From assembly GCF_003946305.1 (NCBI RefSeq), contig NZ_RHNS01000003.1, forward strand, positions 186,001 through 250,000: DNA of 64,000 nucleotides. The letters are read 5' to 3'. Positions within the stretch are counted from its first letter, which is position 1. Each line of letters opens with the position of its first letter. The DNA is from Lacticaseibacillus porcinae. Its GTDB lineage: Bacteria; Bacillota; Bacilli; Lactobacillales; Lactobacillaceae. Below are positions 36,337 through 43,615 of the stretch, piece by piece. The translations under genes and the position numbers were made by a program. The notes beneath the pieces were generated by a model. That model did not search any database, was not told where the DNA came from, and worked only from the letters and a program-made list of their open reading frames with translations.

Positions 36337-38229
36337 TTAAGCTTGTTGAGCGGTTAAGGCTTGCGCTTTTTTACCACCGAAGTTGATCAACCGCATGGCG
36401 TTGAAGATCACCACAAGAATTGAAGCTTCATGAACGAACATACCACTGGCCATGTAGATGAATCCAGCGATCAAGCCGATCAATAAGAAGGCGACAACGG
36501 CAATGGCGATCGCCACATTTTCACGAGTGTTCAATACCGTCTTCTTGGCTAAGCGATAAGCATGGTTCAAGGCGGCAAAACTCGATTGCATCAACACCAC
36601 ATCAGAAGTTTCGATCGCGACATCAGTCCCAGAGCCCATCGCGATGCCGATATCTGCAGTGGCAAGCGATGGGGAGTCATTGATCCCATCGCCGACAAAA
36701 GCAACGGTGCGACCGGCAGCTTTGAATTGTTGAACAAAGGTCACTTTATCTTCTGGCATCAATTCTGCATGGACTTCATCGATCCCTAATAACTCGGCGA
36801 CATGTTCAGCAGTGGCTTGATTATCACCAGTCAACATGACCAAATGCTTCGCACCAGCTTGACGCAAGCTAGCGAGTTGATCCGCCATCCCTTCACGAAT
36901 TTGATCGGCAATGGCGAAGATCCCGGCGATTTGATCATCAATGGCAACGATCACTGTTGAAGCCCCAGCACTAGCCAATTCATGCAAAGACGCTGCTTGC
37001 TCATCAGTTAATTGTAAGTTGTGAGCAGCCAATAACTTCACATTCCCGGCGCAAACATGATGCCCGTCGATAGTAGCGGCAATGCCTTGACCTTTGATCG
37101 TGTTGGAATCGGTCACAGCTAGGCTTTGATAGTCTTGGCCTTTGTGGTCAGCGTATTGTGTCAAAGCACGACCTAGTGGATGATCAGATAAGCTTTCAAG
37201 CGCTGCGGTTAAGCGGATCAACTGATTTTTGTCATCAGTGTAAGTTAACACTTGATCCACAGCAGTTTTACCAGTGGTCAACGTCCCAGTTTTATCAAAT
37301 ACAAAGGTATCGACTTTGGCAAAAGTGTCCATTGCTTCGCCGCCTTTAACTAAGATCCCGCGCTTGGCGCCATTGCCGATCCCAGCAACATTAGAAACCG
37401 GCGCGCCAATTACTAACGCCCCAGGGCATCCGAGGACTAAGACAGTGATCGCAGTGCGTAAGTCTTTGGTGAAAATGAAGACTAAAGCTGCTAACACTAA
37501 CACTGCCGGCGTATAGTACTGGGCAAAACGATCGATAAATTTCTCGGCGTGAGATTTGGTGTCTTGGGCATCTTCAACTAATTCAACGATTTTAGCAAAA
37601 GTGGTATCATCACCAACCTTAGTCGCTTCAACATCTAAGAACCCATCACTTAACATGGTACCAGAGAAGACTGGGTCGCCGACTTGTTTGGAAACAGCGC
37701 GCGATTCACCAGTAACTGCAGCTTCATCAGCATAGCCAGAACCAGAAACAACATTCCCATCAACTGGGATCGCGGCACCGGTTTTCACCCGAACCACATC
37801 CCCTTCATCGACATCATCGACGTCAATTTCGTCTAGGCTCCCATCTGCTTGCACCACTTGTGCAGTGGTTGGGGCCATTTCGGTTAAGCTTTTGATCGAT
37901 TCGCGGGTTTTGGATAAGGTTTTTTGTTCGAGGAAGTTCCCGAATAAGAATAAGAAGGTCACAATCGCCGACTCATTGTATTCTCCGATCACAAATGCCC
38001 CGATCACCGCTAAGGTCACCAGAAACTCGATTGAGATCACTTTCACGCGAATCGCTTGATAAGCATGCATCGCGATCGGTAGCACCGCGATGATCGAAGC
38101 CACTGCCAAAACGATTGCATAAATCGTCGGCTGACCTAAGAATTTAGCGGCATAGCCGATCACGATCAACGCAGCAGATAACCAAGTGATCGTGGTTTGA
38201 TTCTTTTGTAAATATTGTTGGAATTTCAT
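36337..38229 (-). CDS. P1B-type heavy-metal ATPase with CPG motif
   Basis: ATP-driven metal pump, probably an exporter. The 630-aa protein has the actuator loop TGESRAVSK, the phosphorylation site DKTGTLTTGKT, the HP-locus SDHPLGRAL, and the hinge GDGINDSPSLATADIG. The transmembrane metal motif is GCPGALVIGAPVSN: CPG where Cu and Zn/Cd pumps mostly have CPC. There is no N-terminal HMA domain. The ATG at 38229 (MKFQQYLQ) follows GGGGAAAG; the open frame 38 codons further is not supported. The metal is uncertain (Zn, Cd, Co or other). Confidence 0.9.
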   Translation of the reverse strand: MKFQQYLQKNQTTITWLSAALIVIGYAAKFLGQPTIYAIVLAVASIIAVLPIAMHAYQAIRVKVISIEFLVTLAVIGAFVIGEYNESAIVTFLFLFGNFLEQKTLSKTRESIKSLTEMAPTTAQVVQADGSLDEIDVDDVDEGDVVRVKTGAAIPVDGNVVSGSGYADEAAVTGESRAVSKQVGDPVFSGTMLSDGFLDVEATKVGDDTTFAKIVELVEDAQDTKSHAEKFIDRFAQYYTPAVLVLAALVFIFTKDLRTAITVLVLGCPGALVIGAPVSNVAGIGNGAKRGILVKGGEAMDTFAKVDTFVFDKTGTLTTGKTAVDQVLTYTDDKNQLIRLTAALESLSDHPLGRALTQYADHKGQDYQSLAVTDSNTIKGQGIAATIDGHHVCAGNVKLLAAHNLQLTDEQAASLHELASAGASTVIVAIDDQIAGIFAIADQIREGMADQLASLRQAGAKHLVMLTGDNQATAEHVAELLGIDEVHAELMPEDKVTFVQQFKAAGRTVAFVGDGINDSPSLATADIGIAMGSGTDVAIETSDVVLMQSSFAALNHAYRLAKKTVLNTRENVAIAIAVVAFLLIGLIAGFIYMASGMFVHEASILVVIFNAMRLINFGGKKAQALTAQQA

Positions 38230-38262
38230 GTTTGCTTTCCCCTTTCGCTCATTGACAAGTTC

Positions 38263-38308
38263 ATTGTATGGCCGCAAGCGAAAATAAAACTTGACGGAGA
38301 TCAAGTTT
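38263..38308 (-). promoter_or_regulatory. Promoter and palindromic operator of the metal ATPase
   Basis: AAACTTGA-cggaga-TCAAGTTT (38287-38308) is a perfect 8-bp inverted repeat. Its core TTGAC-N4-ATCAA is close to the FNR/FLP box TTGAT-N4-ATCAA. TACAAT (38263-38268, minus strand) is a probable -10 downstream. Confidence 0.5.
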
Positions 38309-38343
38309 GGAACAATTCTTATTAAAATTTCCCCTTGACTCAA

Positions 38344-38373
38344 TTGACCTTGAGTGCTTAATCGCGGTATGAT
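38344..38373 (+). promoter_or_regulatory. Promoter of the second EAL gene
   Basis: TTGACC (38344-38349), 18 bases, TATGAT (38368-38373). Confidence 0.45.
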
Positions 38374-38419
38374 GGGTTAGCTGATGCGTTCAGTCAGTCA
38401 CATCAAAGGGGAACAACAG

Positions 38420-39094
38420 ATGATCACCTTTTACGGTCAACCCAAATTTGCTAACATCGACAGCGACGATACCGCCAGCGGGTATGAACTTTTGATCCGC
38501 CAGCACATCGACGGTCGGTGGCTATTGCCAGAAGATTTCACGGCATTGCCACCTGATCAATTTGAGTATTTATTACGCAAAGCATTAATTGCGATGCCAC
38601 CAACCATCACACGCGTTTCCTTTAATTTGGAACGGGTCCATTTTGTGAACCCTGAATTTCTGGACATGGTTCGCCGCGTCCAAAACGATACTGATGTGAT
38701 TTTGACCGTTGAATTGACTGAACGTTATGATCCAAATATCGATAATTTAACGATCGTCCATGCCGCCGAAGCCTTCTTCAAAGCTGGTATTGAAGTCGTC
38801 ATCGATGATGTCGGCAGTGGCAATAATTTACCAGGCTTAGTCGAAGCGTTGACCCCTTACGTCGTGGGTTATAAATTCGGCATTCAAAATCTGCGACCTT
38901 ATGCCACTGACGAAGACTTGCATGATCGCTTGAATTTCTGGGCGCAACAAGCCGAACTGAGGCACAAACGTTTTGAAATTTCTGGCGTTGAATCGTTAGA
39001 TGATGTTGAAAATATGCAACGTATTCCCGGTTGCTCCGACATTCAAGGTTATTACTTCGGCCAACCAGTTCCATTAAGTACCGAAGACTTGTAA
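38420..39094 (+). CDS. Stand-alone EAL domain protein, partly degenerate
   Basis: A 224-aa single EAL domain, paralogous to the protein at 16004-16690. It keeps YELLIR, SFNLER, TVELTER, VIDDVGSGNN, GYKFG and IQGYYFGQP, but the EGVE motif reads ISGVE: the first Glu, needed for catalysis in studied EAL enzymes, is Ser. It may be inactive or slow and act as a c-di-GMP receptor or through protein contacts. The ATG at 38420 has AAAGGGG upstream; the frame is open 12 codons earlier. It stands alone, divergent from the metal ATPase. Confidence 0.85.
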   Translation: MITFYGQPKFANIDSDDTASGYELLIRQHIDGRWLLPEDFTALPPDQFEYLLRKALIAMPPTITRVSFNLERVHFVNPEFLDMVRRVQNDTDVILTVELTERYDPNIDNLTIVHAAEAFFKAGIEVVIDDVGSGNNLPGLVEALTPYVVGYKFGIQNLRPYATDEDLHDRLNFWAQQAELRHKRFEISGVESLDDVENMQRIPGCSDIQGYYFGQPVPLSTEDL

Positions 39095-39103
39095 ATCATC
39101 CTC

Positions 39104-39135
39104 AAGCTAAGACGACATACAGTCTTGGCTTTTTT
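39104..39135 (+). terminator. Terminator of the second EAL gene
   Basis: AAGCTAAGAC-gacataca-GTCTTGGCTT followed by TTTT. Confidence 0.75.
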
Positions 39136-39162
39136 CATGCACTCGCTGTCCGGCACGAAAAT

Positions 39163-39408
39163 CTGTGAGCTCCGACGATTTAGCGTCACTGCGGTGAATT
39201 GGACAAGTTGCCGTGCGGCCGGTTTCAGAAATCGGCAAAACCCGCCGATGTTCTTGCACCTAGAATTTGAACCAAAGAAAATCGCTTTGTTTCAAATTCT
39301 GCCGGTGAAATCTGCGCGAACCGCCAAAACCCGGCGTTTCACTTGATTTTACTACCACAGGCAATTGTCCAGCTCACCTCCGTTCTGCCAAATCATCTCC
39401 GACCACAG
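39163..39408. repeat. Long imperfect inverted repeat A
   Basis: About 246 bases with nested complementary arms. 39163-39211 pairs with 39360-39408 (GGACAAGTTGCC against GGCAATTGTCC at the inner end), and the centre is AGAATTTGA (39262-39270) with TCAAATTCT (39292-39300). No gene inside. May be a miniature mobile element or a structured RNA. Confidence 0.6.
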
Positions 39409-39507
39409 CTTTTCTGCATTAATATTGCTAACTTACAAATCAAATACGTTAATATACGATGTCATTCAAATGACTAATCATGATATCACGCAGACATCAC
39501 GTGACTT

Positions 39508-39767
39508 GTAGCTGTCAGGTGACAGTAGGCTAGCGTAGTGGAAGTGATTTGAAATGGGGGATGGAAGCAGGCCATCGGTGCGTGGTGAGATTTCCGTAAG
39601 CGACAAGTCGCTAACGGAAAGCCGCAGGGGAAGATCCGCTGGTGGGGAGCGTAGCGAGACATCCAGGCTAGCAACCCCTTGGACCCTCACTACGCACCGA
39701 CGAGCCAGCTGGAGTCCCCATTTCAAATCACTGAAACGGAGCTAGTCCACTGTCGCCAGATGGCGGC
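39508..39767. repeat. Long imperfect inverted repeat B
   Basis: About 260 bases. AGTGATTTGAAATGGGG (39543-39559) pairs exactly with 39716-39732; CGGTGCGTGGTGAG (39576-39589) pairs with 39686-39699 with one mismatch; outer arms at 39508-39542 and 39733-39767 are also complementary; an inner hairpin TTTCCGTAAGCGA / TCGCTAACGGAAA lies at 39591-39620. Short open frames here follow the symmetry and are not convincing. Candidate structured RNA or mobile hairpin element. Confidence 0.65.
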
Positions 39768-39784
39768 ATGAAACACTAACGAAT

Positions 39785-39820
39785 AAAAACAGAGGCTCAG
39801 ACAAATTGTCTGAGCCTCTT
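39785..39820 (-). terminator. Terminator of the first DUF59 gene
   Basis: On the minus strand AGAGGCTCAGACAA / TTGTCTGAGCCTCT followed by GTTTTTATT. Confidence 0.85.
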
Positions 39821-39839
39821 GGTATGTTTTATCCGGTGA

Positions 39840-40148
39840 TCAGTGGATCCCAAGCATGATCTTGGCTTGACGCGATAAGTTATCCACCGACCAAGCAGGC
39901 TCCCAGACTAAGTTGATCTTCACTTGATCGACTTCTGGAAGCCGCGCTAAGGTCGCGTCGATGTCTTCTGACAACATATCAGACAATGGACACCCCATGA
40001 TCGTCAACGTCATGGTCACGGTGCAGACGCCGTCATCGATGGCGACATCATAAATTAAACCAAGGTCGACGACATCGACGCCAAGTTCTGGGTCGATCAC
40101 TTGCTCCAGCGCCTCTAGTGCGCGATCTTTAAAGGTTTCATCCATCAT
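39840..40148 (-). CDS. DUF59/MIP18-type Fe-S cluster assembly factor
   Basis: A small protein (about 102 aa) of the SufT/PaaD/MIP18 family, helpers in maturing Fe-S proteins. It has the conserved DPELGVDVVDLGLIYDV and the cysteine motif TIMGCPLSD. GGAGG precedes two adjacent ATG codons (40148 and 40145); either may be used. It is a single-gene unit. A second, divergent copy lies at 42187-42477 and lacks the cysteine. The window also encodes a [4Fe-4S] aconitase, a possible client. Confidence 0.85.
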   Translation of the reverse strand: MMDETFKDRALEALEQVIDPELGVDVVDLGLIYDVAIDDGVCTVTMTLTIMGCPLSDMLSEDIDATLARLPEVDQVKINLVWEPAWSVDNLSRQAKIMLGIH

Positions 40149-40269
40149 GTCGTCCTCCGTTTCATTAGGGTTATTATAGCCCGCAAAATCAAATCGCGCC
40201 ACTGTCGACTTTTGTGTCTGTCATCAAAGGACTATAATAGACCCATCTTATACAAAGGGATGACCTTAA

Positions 40270-41676
40270 TTGACTGAATATCATCACGGTTCATGTACCA
40301 CCGTATTAGTGGGTAAAAAAGCCTCCATCGACGGCTCAACTATGATCGCACGTAACGAAGATGGCTTTGCCCCGTTAAACTTTGAAAAATTTGTTTTGGT
40401 AAAACCTGAAGATCAACCACGCCACTACCAAGCGAAACTTTCCAAGTTCCACATCGAATTGCCTGACGATCCCATGCGTTACACCTCAACGCCAGACGTT
40501 GAAAAAGAACACGGCATCTGGGCTGCTGCTGGGATCAACAGCGCCAATGTCGCCATGACTGCCACTGAAACCACCACCACCAACTCACGGATCTTAGGGT
40601 TAGACCCATTAGTTAAAGACGGTTTAGGTGAAGAAGATATCACTGCCATCACTTTGCCTTACATCCACTCTGCACGTGAAGGTGTGGCTCGCTTAGGCGC
40701 TTTACATGAAAAATATGGCACTTATGAAACCAACGGGATCGCGTTTTCCGATGAAGATGAAGTTTGGTACTTTGATACCATCGGCGGTCACCACTGGGCT
40801 GCAGAACGCATTCCTGATGATGCTTATGTGATCGCACCAAACCGCTTCAATATCGACTGGTTTGATTTTGATTCTGATGACACCATGTGTTCAGCAGATC
40901 TTAAGACGTTGATCGATGAAAATCATTTGAACCCTGATCGTGAAGGTTACAACTTACGCCATATCTTTGGTTCAGCAACCCCTAAAGACACGCGCTACAA
41001 CAACCCTCGCGCCTGGTTTGGTCAAAAATATTTGACCCCTGACGTTGAACAATCACCGATCGATCAAGATTTGCCTTTCATTTGCCGAGCCAACCGCTTG
41101 ATTTCCATTGAAGACGTCAAGTTCATCGAATCGTCTCACTACCAAAATACCCCTTATGATGTTTATGGCACTGGCACTGAAGCACAAAAGAAGCAATTCC
41201 GTCCGATCGGCATCAACCGTAACCAAGAATTGCACATTTTACAAATTCGTCCCGATGTTCCTGATGCTTTAAAAGGCGTGCACTGGTTAGCCTTTGGGCC
41301 TAACACCTTCAACGCTGTAGTGCCATTCTACGCCAATGTCAACGATACGCCTGCCGCTTATCGCGATACCACCACAGAATTTGATCCATCGAACATGTAC
41401 TGGCTCACCTACTTGCTGGCAACATTTGGTGATTATGACTTTGATTTGTTCCAAGATCAAGAAGACATGTTCGAAGAAAATTCCGTTGCTGCTTGCCGCA
41501 AATTGCAACATGACGCCGACGCCGCAGCTGCAGAACAAAAAGACTTGGCTGCTTACTTAACCGGCGTCAACCAACAAATGGCTGACGCGGCGTTGAAACA
41601 AGCCACTCACCTACTTGGTGAAATGGTCAAGTTATCCGCCCCACGGATGGCTTTGCAATTTACTTTAAATGACTAA
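40270..41676 (+). CDS. pepD: Dipeptidase, family C69 (PepD)
   Basis: Hydrolyses dipeptides in the cytoplasm. The 468-aa protein starts at TTG with AAAGGGA upstream and shows the N-terminal nucleophile pattern of C69: [20 protein letters not shown], where the Cys becomes the catalytic residue, then [30 protein letters not shown] is also typical. Lactobacilli carry several PepD paralogues for peptide use from proteins. It stands alone with a strong terminator. Confidence 0.92.
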   Translation: MTEYHHGSCTTVLVGKKASIDGSTMIARNEDGFAPLNFEKFVLVKPEDQPRHYQAKLSKFHIELPDDPMRYTSTPDVEKEHGIWAAAGINSANVAMTATETTTTNSRILGLDPLVKDGLGEEDITAITLPYIHSAREGVARLGALHEKYGTYETNGIAFSDEDEVWYFDTIGGHHWAAERIPDDAYVIAPNRFNIDWFDFDSDDTMCSADLKTLIDENHLNPDREGYNLRHIFGSATPKDTRYNNPRAWFGQKYLTPDVEQSPIDQDLPFICRANRLISIEDVKFIESSHYQNTPYDVYGTGTEAQKKQFRPIGINRNQELHILQIRPDVPDALKGVHWLAFGPNTFNAVVPFYANVNDTPAAYRDTTTEFDPSNMYWLTYLLATFGDYDFDLFQDQEDMFEENSVAACRKLQHDADAAAAEQKDLAAYLTGVNQQMADAALKQATHLLGEMVKLSAPRMALQFTLND

Positions 41677-41687
41677 TTGAATCACTG

Positions 41688-41718
41688 CGCCTACCGAAGT
41701 TTTCGGTAGGCGTTTTTT
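41688..41718 (+). terminator. Terminator of pepD
   Basis: CGCCTACCGAA / TTCGGTAGGCG followed by TTTTTT. Confidence 0.92.
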
Positions 41719-41801
41719 CATGCATCGCCTAACACTTTCGTCACTTCACTGGACTGCATTCGCGCTTGAGCATACACTAAAGCCACATTGGAGGGACGAT
41801 T

Positions 41802-42143
41802 ATGGAAAAAGACGCCCAAGTACTTTACGATTTAATCGACGCTGCATATCCCGAACACGGCGATTTTGAATGGATCAAAGCGTATAACCAGATCTTGTTG
41901 AAATATGCCAAAGCGCTGGATGACGGGGAAGCGATCACAGAAGTTCGCGTCCCGATGTACATCGAATTATACCAATTACCTTATTTTCGAGCGATGACGT
42001 TATCGCCTGCAGGACGCGCGTTATATGGGAAGTTGCATCAAGATTGTCATGACTATGATGCCAAGCAATTACGCCAAAAAGCCCTCGCTTATGGCATCAT
42101 TGTCGCGGCCGGGACTTGGGCTGCAAGTTTCGGCGGCAATTAA
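41802..42143 (+). CDS. Hypothetical protein, 113 aa
   Basis: I do not recognise the family. The 113-aa protein is acidic in the first half, probably all-helical (LYDLIDAAYPEHGDF, then IELYQLPYFRAMTLSPAGRALYGKL), and ends with a mildly hydrophobic stretch YGIIVAAGTWAASFGG that is short for a membrane span. GGAGG lies nine bases before the ATG and a strong terminator follows, so it is a real single-gene unit. The size and helices recall bacteriocin-immunity-type proteins, but no motif supports that. Confidence 0.7.
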   Translation: MEKDAQVLYDLIDAAYPEHGDFEWIKAYNQILLKYAKALDDGEAITEVRVPMYIELYQLPYFRAMTLSPAGRALYGKLHQDCHDYDAKQLRQKALAYGIIVAAGTWAASFGGN

Positions 42144-42183
42144 GAAAAGGTTCTGCTGGCGATCACGCTAGCAGAACCTTTTT
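42144..42183. terminator. Bidirectional terminator
   Basis: AAAAGGTTCTGCT / AGCAGAACCTTTTT stem between convergent genes. Confidence 0.9.
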
Positions 42184-42186
42184 AAA

Positions 42187-42477
42187 TTACCAATTTAACA
42201 TTTCACGAATCTTCATCACTAAGCGGACTGGCGGCCAGATCATATCAATGGCCACGCGGTCCACACCATCAAGGCGTTCTAAGACCCGCGCAATTTCTTC
42301 ACCAGTCGATTCTGCTAAGGGATTGCCCCATACCGACTCTGGCATGGTGACGATGCAATTGCCATCAGCGTCCACCTCAACGTGATTGATCAGCCCTAAG
42401 CGGACCACGTCAACGCCTTGAACTGGTTCGATGACACTGCGTAAAACAGCACGTGCTTGTTTGGTAATATCAGTCAT
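42187..42477 (-). CDS. Divergent DUF59 paralogue without the cysteine
   Basis: A 96-aa protein of the MIP18/DUF59 fold, related to the gene at 39840. It keeps VIEPVQGVDVVRLGLINHV, but where the family has GCPLSD this reads VWGNPLAES, so the conserved cysteine is gone. It may have lost Fe-S transfer and gained a scaffold or regulatory role. The ATG is preceded by AAGGGAG. Its upstream region has a palindromic stretch, GAGAACGTTTTCTC (42523-42536). Confidence 0.72.
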   Translation of the reverse strand: MTDITKQARAVLRSVIEPVQGVDVVRLGLINHVEVDADGNCIVTMPESVWGNPLAESTGEEIARVLERLDGVDRVAIDMIWPPVRLVMKIREMLNW

Positions 42478-42627
42478 GTGCTCAGCTCCCTTCTCTTACA
42501 ATGATTATTATACCGCGTCGAGAACGTTTTCTCATGTACGAAAACGATAAGTCTTCTCAGAAACTTCTTATTGCAACATGCCATAACCTAAAATTCAGTC
42601 GCTTATTATTTTCATCTCAGTAAAAAA

Positions 42628-43503
42628 TTATTTTTCTAATAGTTTTATCAGATTACGATATTGATTCAATTGCCATTGCAAGTAAGTTTGATGGCGCGGC
42701 ATGGTTTCGGTGACTTTGAGGATCGGCACCCCTGCCGCTTTTGCTTGTTGGGTGAGATGCGACACCACTTTGCTTTGCACTTGCTGATTGATCACCACAA
42801 AGGCGACTTGATGTTGCTTGAGTAACGCCTCATTGCGACGGATATCTGCCGGCGTGGGGTCACTGCCTTCTTCAATGGCTTGGGCGAAATGTTGATCAGC
42901 GACACGAACGTCGGCAGCTTGTAGCGCGTTGTTAAACACCGGTTCAGAAACGATGGCTGATTTTCCTTGACTCAAGTGTTTCACTTTGGCCACAGCTTGA
43001 TCCAATGGCTTGAGGCTAGCGATATAGCGTTTGGCATTACGCGAGTAGGCAGCTTTGTGTTGGGGATCCAATTTGCTGAATCGTTTGGCTAAAGCGTTGG
43101 CCATTAACTTCATGGCTTGAGGTTTATACCAAATATGTTCGTTTTCGCCATTTTTAACGCCGACCACTTTGGCAGCAGAGACGATCGGTGTATCAGGTTG
43201 TGCTTTAGCAAGCTTGGTCATCCAACTATCATAACCGGCACCATTTTCGATCAACAGATCCGCTTTAGCGACAGTTTTACCGATTTGCGTGGTGGGTTCA
43301 TAATCATGAGGATCAACATTAGGATCGTTGATCACTGACGTCACAGTGCCGTGTTTGCCTAACACTTGTTGTGCCACTTCTCCATAGAAGTCGACGCTGG
43401 CGACGATATGTAGTTTGTCATTGGCCGCGCGATTTTGTCCGCAGGCAGCAAGGCTGACCATTAACGTGAATAAAGCTAGCAGTAAAAAATTGCGTTTGTA
43501 CAT
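42628..43503 (-). CDS. Zinc-binding lipoprotein (ZnuA family), Zur-controlled
   Basis: Paralogue of the protein at 18351-19214, alike along its whole length. The ATG at 43503 follows GGAGG and yields a lipoprotein signal ending SLAACG; 291 aa. Metal-site regions PHDYEPT, NEHIWYKP, SEPVFNNAL and EEGSDPTP match the paralogue. No permease or ATPase is adjacent. The promoter carries a near-perfect Zur box directly downstream of the -10, so it should be made when zinc is scarce. The frame is open 24 codons upstream through that operator and is not used. Confidence 0.9.
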   Translation of the reverse strand: MYKRNFLLLALFTLMVSLAACGQNRAANDKLHIVASVDFYGEVAQQVLGKHGTVTSVINDPNVDPHDYEPTTQIGKTVAKADLLIENGAGYDSWMTKLAKAQPDTPIVSAAKVVGVKNGENEHIWYKPQAMKLMANALAKRFSKLDPQHKAAYSRNAKRYIASLKPLDQAVAKVKHLSQGKSAIVSEPVFNNALQAADVRVADQHFAQAIEEGSDPTPADIRRNEALLKQHQVAFVVINQQVQSKVVSHLTQQAKAAGVPILKVTETMPRHQTYLQWQLNQYRNLIKLLEK

Positions 43504-43518
43504 GAGCAATCCTCCAAA

Positions 43519-43547
43519 TTTTAAATCGTAACTATTACGATTTAAAA
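43519..43547. promoter_or_regulatory. Zur box
   Basis: TTTTAAATCGTAA-cta-TTACGATTTAAAA, a perfect 13-bp inverted repeat. It differs in one base from the B. subtilis Zur consensus AAATCGTAATNATTACGATTT. It abuts the -10 element. Confidence 0.8.
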
Positions 43548-43575
43548 TCATAACAAAGGTCATGAACAATTGCAA
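43547..43575 (-). promoter_or_regulatory. Promoter of the Zur-controlled lipoprotein gene
   Basis: On the minus strand TTGCAA (43570-43575), 17 bases, TATGAT (43547-43552). Confidence 0.6.
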
Positions 43576-43578
43576 ATT

Positions 43579-43608
43579 AAAAACTGCCTCAGCGTTTTGC
43601 CGAGGCAG
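43579..43608 (-). terminator. Terminator of the cls / AI-2E transporter unit
   Basis: On the minus strand CTGCCTCGGC and GCTGAGGCAG form a stem with one bulge, followed by TTTTT. Confidence 0.8.
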
Positions 43609-43615
43609 CTCATCA

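Noticed and set aside
39478-39745. Three short frames within inverted repeat B
   Set aside because: Overlapping frames on both strands reflect the palindromic structure; no ribosome site and no protein-like pattern.
41802-42143. Bacteriocin immunity protein
   Set aside because: Size and helical look fit loosely, but no immunity-family motif and no bacteriocin gene nearby.
42523-42548. Possible cre site around GAGAACGTTTTCTC
   Set aside because: At least two mismatches to the cre consensus at required positions; left only as a palindrome of unknown role.
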